NCBI RefSeq assembly: GCF_000740795.1
Contig: NZ_JGYG01000003.1
Coordinates: 186,001 to 250,000 of the forward strand
DNA length: 64,000 nt
Reading direction: 5' to 3'
Origin: Haematobacter massiliensis
GTDB lineage: Bacteria > Pseudomonadota > Alphaproteobacteria > Rhodobacterales > Rhodobacteraceae
Positions within the stretch are counted from its first letter, which is position 1; each line of letters starts with the position of its first letter. Shown here piece by piece: positions 31,508 through 41,368 of the stretch. Both the position numbers and the translations under genes were made by a program. The notes under the pieces are model-generated. The model was not told where the DNA came from. It saw nothing but the letters and a program-made list of their open reading frames with translations, and searched no databases.

Positions 31508-32344
31508 ATGAAGGACAACAGCACCCCCGACGGACTGCCGTTCATGAAGATGCACGGCCTTGGCAACGATTTCGTCGTGATCGACGGTCGGGGCCGGCGG
31601 ACGCCTGTCACGCCGGAACTGGCGCGCGCGCTTGGCGACCGGCACCGGGGGGTCGGCTTCGATCAGCTTGCTGTGATCGAGGCGGAGGACGGCGTCGATG
31701 CGCGCCTGACCTTCTGGAATGCCGATGGCTCGCTCTCCGCCACCTGCGGGAATGCCACGCGCTGCATCGCGCGGTTCCTGATGGACGAGACCGGCAAGGC
31801 GCGCCTGACCCTTCGTACGGAGCGGGGGTTGCTGCTGGCGGAGGATGCAGGCGGCGGGCTGACCCGCGTCAACATGGGGGCCCCGCTGCTTCAGTGGCAG
31901 GAGATCCCGCTGGCGGAGGAGGTGGACACGCTCCATCTGCCGATCGAGGGGGATCCGGTGGCCACCGGCATGGGCAACCCGCACTGCACCTTCTTCGTCC
32001 CGGATGCGGAGACGGTGGAGCTGGAACGGCTTGGCCCACGGTATGAGCATCACCCGCTCTATCCCGAGCGGACCAACGTGGAATTCGTGAGCCTGCTTGG
32101 CCCCGACGCGATCCGTCTGCGGATATGGGAACGGGGAACGGGTGTGACGCTCGCCTCCGGCTCCTGTTCCTGCGCGGCGGCGGTGGCGGCGGCCCGGCGC
32201 GGCCTAACCGGTCGGCGCGTGTCGGTCCATGTCGATGGCGGCGTGCTGGAGATCGACTGGCGCGATGACGGGGTGTGGATGACCGCACCGACAACCTATG
32301 TGTTTGACGGGGTGCTCACCCCGGCCTTTCTCGGAGCCCTCTGA
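31508..32344 (+). CDS. dapF: Diaminopimelate epimerase
   Basis: The 278-residue enzyme converts LL- to meso-diaminopimelate for lysine and peptidoglycan. Both catalytic cysteine regions are present: [13 protein letters not shown] (first Cys) and [14 protein letters not shown] (second Cys). The N-terminal [14 protein letters not shown] is diagnostic. The ATG at 31508 adds 12 residues before that block; an internal ATG at 31544 is the alternative. Its stop overlaps the mtaB start (TGATG). Confidence 0.96.
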   Translation: MKDNSTPDGLPFMKMHGLGNDFVVIDGRGRRTPVTPELARALGDRHRGVGFDQLAVIEAEDGVDARLTFWNADGSLSATCGNATRCIARFLMDETGKARLTLRTERGLLLAEDAGGGLTRVNMGAPLLQWQEIPLAEEVDTLHLPIEGDPVATGMGNPHCTFFVPDAETVELERLGPRYEHHPLYPERTNVEFVSLLGPDAIRLRIWERGTGVTLASGSCSCAAAVAAARRGLTGRRVSVHVDGGVLEIDWRDDGVWMTAPTTYVFDGVLTPAFLGAL

Positions 32345-33606
32345 TGGATGCCCGCGCGCCGATCTTCGCCACCCTCGGCTGTCGTCTGAACGCCTATGAG
32401 ACGGAGGCGATGCGAGAGCTTTCCGCCGCCGCCGGGCTCGATAATGCGGTAATCGTCAACACCTGCGCGGTGACGGCGGAGGCGGTGCGCAAGGCCAAGC
32501 AGGAGATCCGCCGCCTGCGACGGGAAAACCCGGATGCGGCGGTGATCGTCACCGGCTGCGCGGCCCAGACGGAACCCGAGACCTTCGCCGCGATGCCGGA
32601 GGTGACGCGCGTCATCGGCAACCATGAGAAGATGCAGGCCGACACCTGGCGCGGCATCGCCCGCGCGCCCGATTTCATCGGCGAGACGGAGCGTGTCACG
32701 GTCGATGACATCATGTCGGTCCGGGAAACCGCCGGTCATCTGATCGACGGTTTCGGCCGCCATCGCGCTTATGTTCAGGTGCAGAACGGTTGTGACCACC
32801 GCTGCACCTTCTGCATCATCCCCTATGGCCGGGGCAATTCGCGCTCCGTCCCCGCGGGCGTGGTGGTGGAGCAGATCAAGCGGCTGGTGGATCGCGGCTT
32901 CAACGAGGTCGTCCTGACCGGCGTGGACCTGACGAGCTGGGGCGCCGATCTGCCCATGGAGCCGCGGCTCGGCGATCTGGTGCAGCGCATCCTGCGGCTG
33001 GTGCCCGACCTGCCGCGCCTGCGCATCTCCTCCATCGACTCGATCGAGGCGGATGAAGCGCTGATGCAGGCGATCGCCACGGAACCCCGCCTGATGCCGC
33101 ATCTTCACCTGAGCCTGCAGGCGGGCGACAACATGATCCTGAAGCGGATGAAGCGCCGGCACCTGCGTGACGACGCGATCCGCTTCTGCGAGGAAGCACG
33201 CCGCCTGCGCCCCGACATGGTCTTCGGCGCCGACATCATCGCCGGGTTCCCGACGGAGACCGAGGAGATGTTCGCCAACTCGCTGAAGCTCGTCGAAGAC
33301 TGCGGCCTGACCTTCCTGCATGTCTTTCCCTATAGCGCCCGCAAGGGCACCCCTGCCGCCCGCATGCCGCAGGTGGACGGACGGTCGATCCGCGACCGCG
33401 CGGCCCGGCTCCGCGCCCGGGGGGATGAACATCTTCGCCTGCACCTGGAGCAACAGGCAGGCCGGGATCACAGGATCCTGATGGAAAACCCCCGCCTCGG
33501 GCGGACGGAGCAATTCACGGAAGTGCGCTTTGCCGCAGATCAGCCGGAGGGCCAAATCGTGTCTGCCCGCATCACCGGCCATGACGGGGCGCGGCTGACG
33601 GCCTGA
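32344..33606 (+). CDS. mtaB: tRNA N6-threonylcarbamoyladenosine methylthiotransferase MtaB
   Basis: A 420-residue radical-SAM methylthiotransferase that makes ms2t6A37 in tRNAs reading ANN codons. The N-terminal MTTase cysteines are in LGCRLNAYE, NTCAVT and TGCAAQ; the radical-SAM cluster motif is NGCDHRCTFCIIPYGRG, followed by VLTGVDLTSWG. The TRAM-like C-terminus is short. The LGCRLN (rather than GCQMN) motif separates it from MiaB. Coupled to dapF. Confidence 0.93.
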   Translation: MDARAPIFATLGCRLNAYETEAMRELSAAAGLDNAVIVNTCAVTAEAVRKAKQEIRRLRRENPDAAVIVTGCAAQTEPETFAAMPEVTRVIGNHEKMQADTWRGIARAPDFIGETERVTVDDIMSVRETAGHLIDGFGRHRAYVQVQNGCDHRCTFCIIPYGRGNSRSVPAGVVVEQIKRLVDRGFNEVVLTGVDLTSWGADLPMEPRLGDLVQRILRLVPDLPRLRISSIDSIEADEALMQAIATEPRLMPHLHLSLQAGDNMILKRMKRRHLRDDAIRFCEEARRLRPDMVFGADIIAGFPTETEEMFANSLKLVEDCGLTFLHVFPYSARKGTPAARMPQVDGRSIRDRAARLRARGDEHLRLHLEQQAGRDHRILMENPRLGRTEQFTEVRFAADQPEGQIVSARITGHDGARLTA

Positions 33607-34356
33607 CGCCATATCCGGCGGCGACACAGCTTTCCGTGCACCAGCGCCTCCGGGTTGACCATGTGCTGCCTTGGGTGAGGCAACGCCTACACTGCGGTCG
33701 TCGCCCCGCCACACGGCACAAGGATCGGAACTGGCCAGACGCGTCACCCGCAGGTGAGCCCTCCGCTCACCATCGGATCCGGCCCAGACCCAGGGAGTTG
33801 ATCGTCGGGGAAATGCTCCCGTCACCATCCGCGCCGTCTATGATTGCGAAAAGCTGGAGATCGCAGCCAAACGCCGATCGCGCCGGACCGGCCACATGAG
33901 GAGCAGCTCCTCCACAGGAGGCCGCGCTGCACAACGTGTGGATCAACGCCTCTGCCATGATTGATCGCGGGGAGCCTCGGGCAGTGACCGACGTGACGTC
34001 CGCAGGGGCAATCCGCTTGCCCTGCGAACCATCAGCGGGCGATAGCGACAACCGAATTCCACAAATACCGCGCCCCATGCCTGGCTATGCTCCGGCATTG
34101 CCGCCACCGGCTGTTCCGTGCGCCCGAAACATCCCTCAACATTTCAGGTGACGGGTATCGGAATCGGTTGTTCTGCGGGATGGAGGGTTCACCCAGCGGT
34201 TCGGACAGGCATATCCGGCTGGCGACACACGCGCAGCCAGCGGAAATCGGTCTTTGGGCGCGGGCTGAGCCCGGAAGCGCTGGATGAACGACGCAGCCCC
34301 CGCGGGCACTGGATCCGCGCATCGCGCTCGCCTAGGCTCTGCGGGAGCAAGAACGG
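33607..34356. other. 750-bp stretch without a recognisable gene
   Basis: Short open frames exist on both strands, but none has a recognisable domain, a good ribosome binding site or coupling to a neighbour. Two similar segments, TCCGGCGGCGACACA near 33615 and TCCGGCTGGCGACACA near 34208, bracket the region. It may be a decayed gene or mobile-element remnant; no inverted repeats of an insertion sequence were seen. Confidence 0.5.
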
Positions 34357-34968
34357 ATGGAAGTCATGCGCCTTTACTACAGTCCAGCGTCTCCCTTTGC
34401 CCGCAAATGCGTGGTTACCGCCACGGAACTCGGGATCACCGAGCGGGTGGAGCGCGTGACGGTCGCCACAAATCCCCTGAGCACGGGGGAAACGCCGATT
34501 CCGGGCAATCCTCTGGGCAAGCTACCGACACTGGAAAGGGACGATGGGCCGGCGATCTATGACAGCCCGGTGATCTGCCGCTATCTGAACAATGTGGCGG
34601 AGGGCACGCTTTATCCGGCGGGAGAGCGGCTCTGGACCACGCTCACACTTGAGGCACTGGCGGACGGCATCATGGATGCGGCCCTGCTCATGGCATTGGA
34701 GTACCGGCTTCGGCCGGAGGAGTTGCACTATGCGCCCTGGCTGGAAGGCCAGTGGCAGAAGGTCGCCCGGGCGCTCGATACGCTGGAAACCCTGTGGATG
34801 AGCCATCTGCACGGGCCGCTCGACGTGGGACAGATCGCGACAGGCTGCGCCCTGGGATACCTTGACCTTCGGCATGGCGCACGGGACTGGCGGGCGGGAC
34901 GGCCACAGCTGGCGCACTGGTTCACCGCGTTCGACCAACGCCCGGCCATGGAGGCGTCGCGCCCCTGA
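34357..34968 (+). CDS. Glutathione S-transferase family protein
   Basis: The 203-residue protein has the thioredoxin-fold N-terminus (MRLYYSPASPFARKCVVTAT) with the catalytic-type Ser/Tyr region, a cis-Pro motif GKLPTLERDDG and ESP-like YDSPVICRYL, then a helical C-terminal domain. Such enzymes conjugate or reduce with glutathione; the exact substrate is unknown. MEVMRLYY at 34357 or MRLYY at 34366 can be the start. Confidence 0.85.
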   Translation: MEVMRLYYSPASPFARKCVVTATELGITERVERVTVATNPLSTGETPIPGNPLGKLPTLERDDGPAIYDSPVICRYLNNVAEGTLYPAGERLWTTLTLEALADGIMDAALLMALEYRLRPEELHYAPWLEGQWQKVARALDTLETLWMSHLHGPLDVGQIATGCALGYLDLRHGARDWRAGRPQLAHWFTAFDQRPAMEASRP

Positions 34969-35126
34969 CAAGGCGCAGGCTCAGCTGTTGCACAAGGCTC
35001 GCGCTCGGCAAGGAAAGCGGGATGCCTTCTGGACGCACGGATATTTGACCGCTAGAAACCTTGCAGGCGACCCCGGGACAACCCGGGGGCGACAGCATGT
35101 GCTGACGGCTAGGTAGGGAGGATTCC

Positions 35127-35690
35127 GTGTCCCAAGCAGAAGATCATACGACGAGCCGAAGGGATTTCCTCTTTTACGCGACGGGGGGTGCGGCGGTCGT
35201 GGCAGGGGGCGCGGCGGTCTGGCCGCTCGTCAACCAGATGAACCCCTCCGCGGATGTGCAGGCGCTCTCTTCGATCCATGTCGATATCGCCAATGTGGCG
35301 GAAGGGACGCAGCTCACCGTCAAATGGCTGGGCAAGCCCGTGTTCATCCGCCACCGCACGCAGGCCGACATCGAATCGGCCCGTGGGGTGGAGATGTCAC
35401 AGCTCGTGGACGGCAACGCCCGCAACCCGAACAAGCCGGCGGATGCACCGGCAACGGACGAGAACCGCGCGCTGGACGAGGCGGGACAGTGGCTCGTGAT
35501 GATGGGTGTCTGCACCCATCTGGGCTGCGTGCCGCTCGGCAATGGCGCGGGCAATTTCGACGGCTGGTTCTGCCCCTGCCACGGCTCGCACTATGATGCC
35601 GCGGGACGCATCCGCCAGGGACCGGCGCCGGAGAACCTGCACATTCCCGTCGCCGCCTTCACCGACGAAACCACCATCAAGCTCGGGTAA
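35127..35690 (+). CDS. petA: Ubiquinol-cytochrome c reductase Rieske iron-sulfur subunit
   Basis: The 187-residue Rieske protein carries a twin-arginine type signal anchor ([20 protein letters not shown]) and the two [2Fe-2S] boxes: CTHLGC (box I) and CPCHGS (box II). It delivers electrons from ubiquinol to cytochrome c1. The start is a GTG at 35127 with GGAGG at 6 nt. First gene of the petABC operon. Confidence 0.97.
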   Translation: MSQAEDHTTSRRDFLFYATGGAAVVAGGAAVWPLVNQMNPSADVQALSSIHVDIANVAEGTQLTVKWLGKPVFIRHRTQADIESARGVEMSQLVDGNARNPNKPADAPATDENRALDEAGQWLVMMGVCTHLGCVPLGNGAGNFDGWFCPCHGSHYDAAGRIRQGPAPENLHIPVAAFTDETTIKLG

Positions 35691-35695
35691 GCCAG

Positions 35696-37048
35696 ATGTC
35701 CGGTATTCCCCACGACCATTATGAGCCGAAGACCCGCTTCGAAAAGTGGCTTCACACCCGTCTTCCCGTCGTGTCGCTGATCTATGACACGATCATGATT
35801 CCGACCCCCAAGAACCTCAACTGGATGTGGATCTGGGGGATCGTCCTGGTCTTCTGCCTCGTGCTCCAGATCGCGACCGGCGTGGCGCTGGTGATGCACT
35901 ACACCCCGCATGTCAGCCTCGCCTTCTCCTCCGTCGAGCACATCATGCGTGACGTGAACGGCGGCTACATGCTCCGCTATCTGCACGCGAACGGCGCGTC
36001 GCTGTTCTTCGTTGCGGTTTATCTGCACATCTTCCGCGGCCTCTACTACGGCTCCTACAAGGCGCCGCGGGAGGTGACGTGGATCATCGGCATGCTGATC
36101 TACCTCGCGATGATGGCCACCGCCTTCATGGGCTATGTTCTTCCTTGGGGGCAGATGTCGTTCTGGGGCGCCACGGTGATCACCGGCCTCTTCGGCGCGA
36201 TCCCCGGCATCGGCGAGACCATCCAGACCTGGCTGCTGGGCGGGCCTGCGGTGGACAACGCCACGCTGAACCGCTTCTTCTCGCTGCACTACCTGCTGCC
36301 CTTCGTCATCGCCGGTCTGGTGATCGTTCACGTCTGGGCGTTCCACACGACCGGAAACAACAACCCGACCGGCGTGGAAGTACGGCGCGGCTCCAAGGAG
36401 GAGGCGAAGAAGGACACCCTGCCCTTCTGGCCCTACTTCGTCATCAAGGATCTGTTTGCCCTCGTTGTGGTTCTGCTGGTGTTCTTCGCCATCGTAGGCT
36501 TCATGCCGAACTACCTCGGCCACCCGGACAACTATATCGAGGCGAACCCGCTCGCCACGCCCGCGCATATCGTGCCGGAATGGTACTTCCTGCCGTTCTA
36601 CGCCATCCTGCGCGCCTTCACCGCGGATGTCTGGGTCGTGCAGCTCGTCCACTGGGTGACCTTCGGTATCGTGGATGCCAAGTTCTTCGGTGTGCTCGCC
36701 ATGTTCGGCGCGATCGCAGTCATGGCCCTGGCGCCCTGGCTGGATACCTCCTCCGTGCGCTCGGGGCGGTTCCGCCCGATGTTCAAATGGTGGTTCTATC
36801 TGCTCTGCATCGACTTCATGGTGCTGATGTGGGTGGGCGCCATGCCGGCCGAAGGGATCTACACTTGGATCTCGCTGATCGCCGCCACCTACTGGTTTGC
36901 CTACTTCCTTGTCGTCCTTCCGCTCCTCGGCGTGATCGAGAAGCCGCTTGCCGCACCCGCGACAATCGAGGAGGACTTCAACGAGCATTACGGCAAGCCC
37001 GGCGCACGGCCCGATCTGTCGATCCCGAGCGATCACCCGGCGGAGTGA
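35696..37048 (+). CDS. petB: Cytochrome b of the bc1 complex
   Basis: The 450-residue membrane protein has the eight-helix cytochrome b layout. Heme ligands lie in [19 protein letters not shown] and in the [20 protein letters not shown] region; the Qo-site PEWY motif is in [13 protein letters not shown]. It oxidises ubiquinol at Qo and reduces quinone at Qi. It starts 5 bp after petA and precedes petC by 10 bp. Confidence 0.98.
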   Translation: MSGIPHDHYEPKTRFEKWLHTRLPVVSLIYDTIMIPTPKNLNWMWIWGIVLVFCLVLQIATGVALVMHYTPHVSLAFSSVEHIMRDVNGGYMLRYLHANGASLFFVAVYLHIFRGLYYGSYKAPREVTWIIGMLIYLAMMATAFMGYVLPWGQMSFWGATVITGLFGAIPGIGETIQTWLLGGPAVDNATLNRFFSLHYLLPFVIAGLVIVHVWAFHTTGNNNPTGVEVRRGSKEEAKKDTLPFWPYFVIKDLFALVVVLLVFFAIVGFMPNYLGHPDNYIEANPLATPAHIVPEWYFLPFYAILRAFTADVWVVQLVHWVTFGIVDAKFFGVLAMFGAIAVMALAPWLDTSSVRSGRFRPMFKWWFYLLCIDFMVLMWVGAMPAEGIYTWISLIAATYWFAYFLVVLPLLGVIEKPLAAPATIEEDFNEHYGKPGARPDLSIPSDHPAE

Positions 37049-37058
37049 GGAAGACATC

Positions 37059-37859
37059 ATGCTGAAGAAACTCGCGCTCGCTACCGCCACCACCATCGCC
37101 CTTGCCAGCCCGCTCATGGCGGCAGAGGGCGAGGCGCATGTGGAGGATTTCTCCTTCTCCTTCGAAGGTCCGTTCGGGGCCTTTGACCAAATGCAGCTGC
37201 AACGCGGCCTGCAGGTCTATACGGAGGTGTGCTCCGCCTGCCACGGGATGAAATTCGTGCCGATCCGCTCGCTCTCAGACCCCGGCGGTCCGGCGATGCC
37301 GGAGGATCAGATCCGCGCCTATGCCGCGCAGATGACGATCACGGACCCGGAAACCGGCGAGGACCGCCCGCGCACTCCCGCGGATCACTTCCCGCCGCAC
37401 CAGCTTCCCAACGCGCCTGACCTGAGCCTCATGGCGAAAGCACGCGCCGGCTTCCACGGACCTTACGGGCTGGGCATCAACCAGGTCGTAAAGGGCATCG
37501 GCGGGCCGGAATACATCGCCTCGCTCCTCACCGGCTATACCGGCGAGGAGAAGGAGGAAGCGGGCACCACCTTCTACGGGAACCACACCTTCCCGTCCGG
37601 CTGGATCGCCATGGCACCGCCGCTGGCGGACGGTCAGGTGACCTTTGCCGACGGCGCGCCGAATGATGTTCGGGCGATGTCGCAGGATGTGGCCGCGTTC
37701 CTGATGTGGGCTGCGGAACCCAAGATGATGCAGCGCAAGACGGTGGGCTGGACAGCGGTCATCTTCCTCGCCGTGCTGGCCGGGCTGCTCTACCTGACCA
37801 ACAAGCGCGTCTGGGCACCGGTCAAGAAGGCCGCGAAGGACGCCTACAAGAAGGTCTGA
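37059..37859 (+). CDS. petC: Cytochrome c1
   Basis: The 266-residue protein has a cleavable signal ([18 protein letters not shown]), the covalent heme motif CSACH, the axial Met region GWIAMAPPL, and a C-terminal membrane anchor ([20 protein letters not shown]). It passes electrons to cytochrome c2 or cy. The ATG at 37059 follows petB closely; a terminator follows. Confidence 0.97.
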   Translation: MLKKLALATATTIALASPLMAAEGEAHVEDFSFSFEGPFGAFDQMQLQRGLQVYTEVCSACHGMKFVPIRSLSDPGGPAMPEDQIRAYAAQMTITDPETGEDRPRTPADHFPPHQLPNAPDLSLMAKARAGFHGPYGLGINQVVKGIGGPEYIASLLTGYTGEEKEEAGTTFYGNHTFPSGWIAMAPPLADGQVTFADGAPNDVRAMSQDVAAFLMWAAEPKMMQRKTVGWTAVIFLAVLAGLLYLTNKRVWAPVKKAAKDAYKKV

Positions 37860-37884
37860 CCCGGACCACGGGAGACGGAACAGG

Positions 37885-37911
37885 ACGCGCGCCCCGTCAG
37901 GCGCGCGTTTT
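37885..37911 (+). terminator. Terminator of petABC
   Basis: ACGCGCGCC (37885-37893), loop CCGTCA and GGCGCGCGT (37900-37908) form a perfect 9-bp stem followed by TTTT. It lies between the convergent petC and thiQ genes. Confidence 0.85.
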
Positions 37912-38615
37912 CATTTCCGCCGCTGGCCGAGATAGCGCGCAAGGGCATTGGGCGGATCGGCCAGCAATGCCGCCGTTGGATGCGGAGGAAAGGCCGTTCC
38001 GTCGTCCACGACGATCACCTCATCCGCCAGTCGCTCCGCATCGGCTGGATCATGCGTCACCATCAGCACCGTTGCCGCCGTCTCTGCCGCGATGCGCGCC
38101 ACAAGCGCCAGCATCTCCTCCCGCAGAGCAGGCCCAAGCGCGGCGAAGGGTTCGTCCAGCAGCAGGAGCGGCCGCCGCCGCAGGAGCGCGCGGGCCAGCG
38201 CGACCCGCCCCGCCTGCCCGCCGGAAAGCGCGGCGGGTCTGCGCGCGCCCAGCCCCTCCAGCCCCACATCGGCAAGGGCCACGGCGACCTGCTGCCTTTC
38301 CGCTTCGTCAAGCCGCAGGTCGGGACGAAGACCCAAGCCGACATTCTGGCTGACGGTCAGATGCGGGAAGAGGTTGTTGTCTTGGAACAGCACGGTCATC
38401 GGTCGGGCACCCGGACGCAGCCGCCCGATATCCTCACCGGCGCAAAGAATGCGGCCGGAGGCGAGCGGCAGGAACCCGGCGATCGCGTTCAGCAGCGTGG
38501 ACTTTCCAGCCCCCGACGGCCCCATGACCGCAACGCGCCGCCCCGCCTCCACCGTGAAATCGGCGGCGAGAACGAAGTCGCCCTGCCGGATCGTGACTTG
38601 CTCAAGCTTCAGCAC
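37911..38615 (-). CDS. thiQ: Thiamine ABC transporter ATP-binding protein
   Basis: A 234-residue ABC ATPase with Walker A GPSGAGKST, Q-loop region LFQDNNLFPHLTV, signature LSGGQAGRVALARAL, Walker B LLLDEPFAALG and the switch His (MVTHD). The signature LSGGQAGR replaces the usual LSGGQ(Q/R)QR, a known variation. It is the last gene of the riboswitch-controlled thiBPQ operon and overlaps thiP. Confidence 0.93.
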   Translation of the reverse strand: MLKLEQVTIRQGDFVLAADFTVEAGRRVAVMGPSGAGKSTLLNAIAGFLPLASGRILCAGEDIGRLRPGARPMTVLFQDNNLFPHLTVSQNVGLGLRPDLRLDEAERQQVAVALADVGLEGLGARRPAALSGGQAGRVALARALLRRRPLLLLDEPFAALGPALREEMLALVARIAAETAATVLMVTHDPADAERLADEVIVVDDGTAFPPHPTAALLADPPNALARYLGQRRK

Positions 38616-40152
38616 CGCGTCCCGTCCTGTCGATGATCCAGAAAATCCCGAAGCTCAGCGCGAGCAGCAGAACCGCAGCCGCCGAAGCCTCCGCCATCCG
38701 GTAAGCACCCATCAGCCGGTAGATCTGAAGAGGCAGCGTTGCTTCGTCCGCGCGCGCGAAAAGCGCGATGACTCCCAGATCCCCCATGGAGAGCGCCGCC
38801 GCCAGCCCGCCGGCAAAGCAGAGGGGCCGACGAAGCCGCGGCAGCGTGACGAGCCGGAGCCGCGACATCCCCCGCATACCCAGGCTCTCTGCCAGGCGGG
38901 AATAGCCCGCCTCCTCCGCCCGGACGGCGGGAAGCAGGATGCGGAAGGCAAAGGGCAGCGCCATCACCGCATTCACGACCGACGTAACGCCAAGCGACAA
39001 GCGCGCCGGATCGACCAGCGGGTTCAGCAAGACGAACAGGCCAGTGCCCATCACCAGAGCCGAGGAGGCGAGCGGCAGCATCCCCGCTGTTTCCACCCAT
39101 CGCCGGCGCGGTGACGCAAGCAGGGCGAGCGACAGCGCGAGAAGCAGCGTCAGCACCGCAGACCCGATCGCCACGATCAGCGACCGCCCCGCCGCCCGGA
39201 AGACGCTGGCGGACAGACCCGGCACCCCGACCGCCCCTTCCGCCACCAGCGCGAGGAGCGGCACCAGCAGAAAGACCGCGGCCGCGCCGATCGCCAGCGT
39301 ATCGAGCAGACGGGCCAATGGCCCCTTCGCATCCCAGCGCTGCACGGGCCGGTCCAGCCCGGTGCCAAAGCCCGAGGGCACGGAGATCGCCGCCGCAACT
39401 ACCGCCGCCGTGGCGCAGATGCCGAACTGAACCAGCGCGAGCAGCGCGGCACGCCCAAGATCGAAATCGAAGCCGAAGGCCTGATAAATCGCAAGCTCCA
39501 CCGTCGTCGCCCGTGGCCCGCCCCCCAGCGTCAACGCGACGGCGAAGGAGGTGAGGCAGACAAGGAAGATCGCCAGAAACGCGCCCGGCAGCCGCTCCCG
39601 CAGCATCGGCCGCTCCAGATGCCGGCGCATGTCCGCAGCACGGAAATCCAGCGCGGCCGCAAGGCGAAACCGTTCCGCCGGTATCGCCAGCCAACCCTCC
39701 AGCAGCAGCCGGGTTGCAAGCGGCAGGTTGAAGAACACATGGGCGAGGATCACCCCCTGCGGCCCGTAGATCGACACTGGCGGCAGCCCCACTGCCGCGA
39801 GCGCCGTGTTCACCAGCCCCGCCCTGCCGAACACGGAAACGAGACCCAGGACCGCCACGATCACCGGCAGCAGAAACGGAGCACCCAGCAGGGTGATGAG
39901 CAGCCCCCGCCCCGGAAACCGCCGCCGCGCCAGCGCCCGGGCGACCGGAATGGCAAGCAGCACGCTCAGCGCCGCGGAGGCCAGCGCCTGCAGCACCGTG
40001 AAGCGGATCGCCGCAACATCGCCCGGCCGAAGCCCTGTAAGCCCCCCTGCCGTGACCGCCACGGCAAGCAATGTGCCGAGGGTCAGGCCCAGAACGAGGG
40101 CGAGCGCCGCCCCCCCTGCCAGAAACCTCACCGGCTGAGCGTCCCCAGCCAT
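38602..40152 (-). CDS. thiP: Thiamine ABC transporter permease
   Basis: The 516-residue protein contains two fused permease domains with about twelve membrane segments. EAA-type cytoplasmic loops are seen at EGWLAIPAERFRLAAALDFR (first domain) and EEAGYSRLAESLGMRGMSRL (second). This single-chain double permease is typical of ThiP. The start overlaps the end of thiB by 25 bases. Confidence 0.93.
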   Translation of the reverse strand: MAGDAQPVRFLAGGAALALVLGLTLGTLLAVAVTAGGLTGLRPGDVAAIRFTVLQALASAALSVLLAIPVARALARRRFPGRGLLITLLGAPFLLPVIVAVLGLVSVFGRAGLVNTALAAVGLPPVSIYGPQGVILAHVFFNLPLATRLLLEGWLAIPAERFRLAAALDFRAADMRRHLERPMLRERLPGAFLAIFLVCLTSFAVALTLGGGPRATTVELAIYQAFGFDFDLGRAALLALVQFGICATAAVVAAAISVPSGFGTGLDRPVQRWDAKGPLARLLDTLAIGAAAVFLLVPLLALVAEGAVGVPGLSASVFRAAGRSLIVAIGSAVLTLLLALSLALLASPRRRWVETAGMLPLASSALVMGTGLFVLLNPLVDPARLSLGVTSVVNAVMALPFAFRILLPAVRAEEAGYSRLAESLGMRGMSRLRLVTLPRLRRPLCFAGGLAAALSMGDLGVIALFARADEATLPLQIYRLMGAYRMAEASAAAVLLLALSFGIFWIIDRTGRGAEA

Positions 40153-41123
40153 TCGTCGAGGGCGCTGTCACGCACGGAGCGCGCCTCCTCCGGGGTGAGG
40201 ATCAGCGCGCGTTCGGGAATGGAGAGCTTCTCGAACCCCGCAGGAAGCCCCTCGGCAGGGGTGATGGCGGGATACATCCAGTTTGTCGTCGGCAGCACTG
40301 CCTGCGCCGCATCCGAAAGAAGGAAAGACAGGAAGCGGCCCGCCAGTTCCTGCTCCTGACTGCTGGCCAGCCGGGCGGCGACTTCCACCTGAAGGTAATG
40401 CCCTTCTGCGAACATCGCGGCGGCCTTGGTGTCGTCCTGTTCTTCAACGATATGGTAGGCGGGCGAGGTGGTATAGGAGAGAACCATGTCCGCCTCCCCC
40501 TTCAGGAACATCCCGTAGGCCTCCGACCAGCCCGGCGTCACGGTGAGCACATGCGGCGCGAGACCCTTCCAGATCTCGGGCGCCCTGTCGCCATAGGCAG
40601 CCTTCACCCAGAGCAGCAAACCGAGGCCGGGCGTGGAGGAACGCGGATCCTGAATGATGATCTTGAAGGAGTCCGGTCTGCCGATCAGCGTACCGAAACT
40701 ATCGGGCGGATCGGAAAGCTTCGTGCGGTCATAGACAAAGGCGAAATAGCCCCAGTCGAAGGGCAGGAAGGTATCATCTCCCACCTCCACCGGCACGTCC
40801 AGCGCAACAGGGCCCAACCCGTGTGGCGCAAACAGGCCCGATTCCCGCGCGGCATCTATCAGGTTGTTGTCCAATCCGACCACGACATCGGCAGGGCTGC
40901 GGATACCCTCCAGCCGCAGCCGGCCGAGCAGGGATGCCCCATCCCCTGCCGTCACGAAATCCACGGTACAGCCGCATTCTGCCTCGAACAGGGCCTTGAT
41001 CTTCGGCCCCGGCCCCCATTCGGAGGCGAAGCTGTCGTAAGTATAGACCGTAAGCACAGGTGCCGCTGCCGCGCCTTGCCCGAGAAGGCCTGCGAAAACA
41101 GCGGCAATCAGTCCAAGCCGCAT
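40128..41123 (-). CDS. thiB: Thiamine ABC transporter substrate-binding protein
   Basis: The 331-residue periplasmic protein has a signal peptide (MRLGLIAAVFAGLLGQGAAA) and the TbpA start VLTVYTYDSFASEWGPGPKI, followed by typical family 1 segments (GYFAFVYDRTKLSDPP, FLKGEADMVLSYTTSPAYH). It binds thiamine or its phosphates and delivers them to ThiPQ. The ATG at 41123 (GGAGG at 8 nt) is preferred over one eight codons upstream. Confidence 0.93.
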   Translation of the reverse strand: MRLGLIAAVFAGLLGQGAAAAPVLTVYTYDSFASEWGPGPKIKALFEAECGCTVDFVTAGDGASLLGRLRLEGIRSPADVVVGLDNNLIDAARESGLFAPHGLGPVALDVPVEVGDDTFLPFDWGYFAFVYDRTKLSDPPDSFGTLIGRPDSFKIIIQDPRSSTPGLGLLLWVKAAYGDRAPEIWKGLAPHVLTVTPGWSEAYGMFLKGEADMVLSYTTSPAYHIVEEQDDTKAAAMFAEGHYLQVEVAARLASSQEQELAGRFLSFLLSDAAQAVLPTTNWMYPAITPAEGLPAGFEKLSIPERALILTPEEARSVRDSALDEWLGTLSR

Positions 41124-41152
41124 GACGGCGCCTCCATTTTGGGGCAACAGCG

Positions 41153-41238
41153 TCGGACCTTCCCTCCGCCGGTGCTGACCGGATCAGGTTCTACGGGTTC
41201 GCGCGACGCGTCTCAGCCGGATAGCACCCCGAGGTGAT
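41153..41238 (-). promoter_or_regulatory. TPP riboswitch (THI box) of thiBPQ
   Basis: On the minus strand the conserved TPP aptamer is readable in order: CACCTCGGGGTGC (P2/P1 area), GGCTGAGA (complement includes 41211-41216), ACCC, GAACCTGATCCGGTCA, then CACCGGCGGAGGGA. It lies in the 5' leader of thiB. Binding of thiamine pyrophosphate would shut expression off, most likely by hiding the thiB ribosome binding site, since no terminator follows. Confidence 0.95.
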
Positions 41239-41368
41239 ACAGAGGATAACCCGTCCCGTGGAAAAGGCAAAGTGCCCTTCCGATCACGGCGGGACCGGCC
41301 TAGAATGTGCCTCTGATGAAGGAGACCACGGACTGTCAGAATCCTCTCCCAAGCGACAGAGCCTCCTG

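Noticed and set aside
35591-37117. 508-codon minus-strand open frame opposite petB
   Set aside because: It is the antisense of the highly conserved petB gene, with His/Glu/Asp-rich composition typical of GC-rich antisense frames.
41234-41368. Longer N-terminus for the YihY/BrkB protein
   Set aside because: The added residues overlap the TPP aptamer on the other strand, are hydrophilic, and are not like the start of the family.
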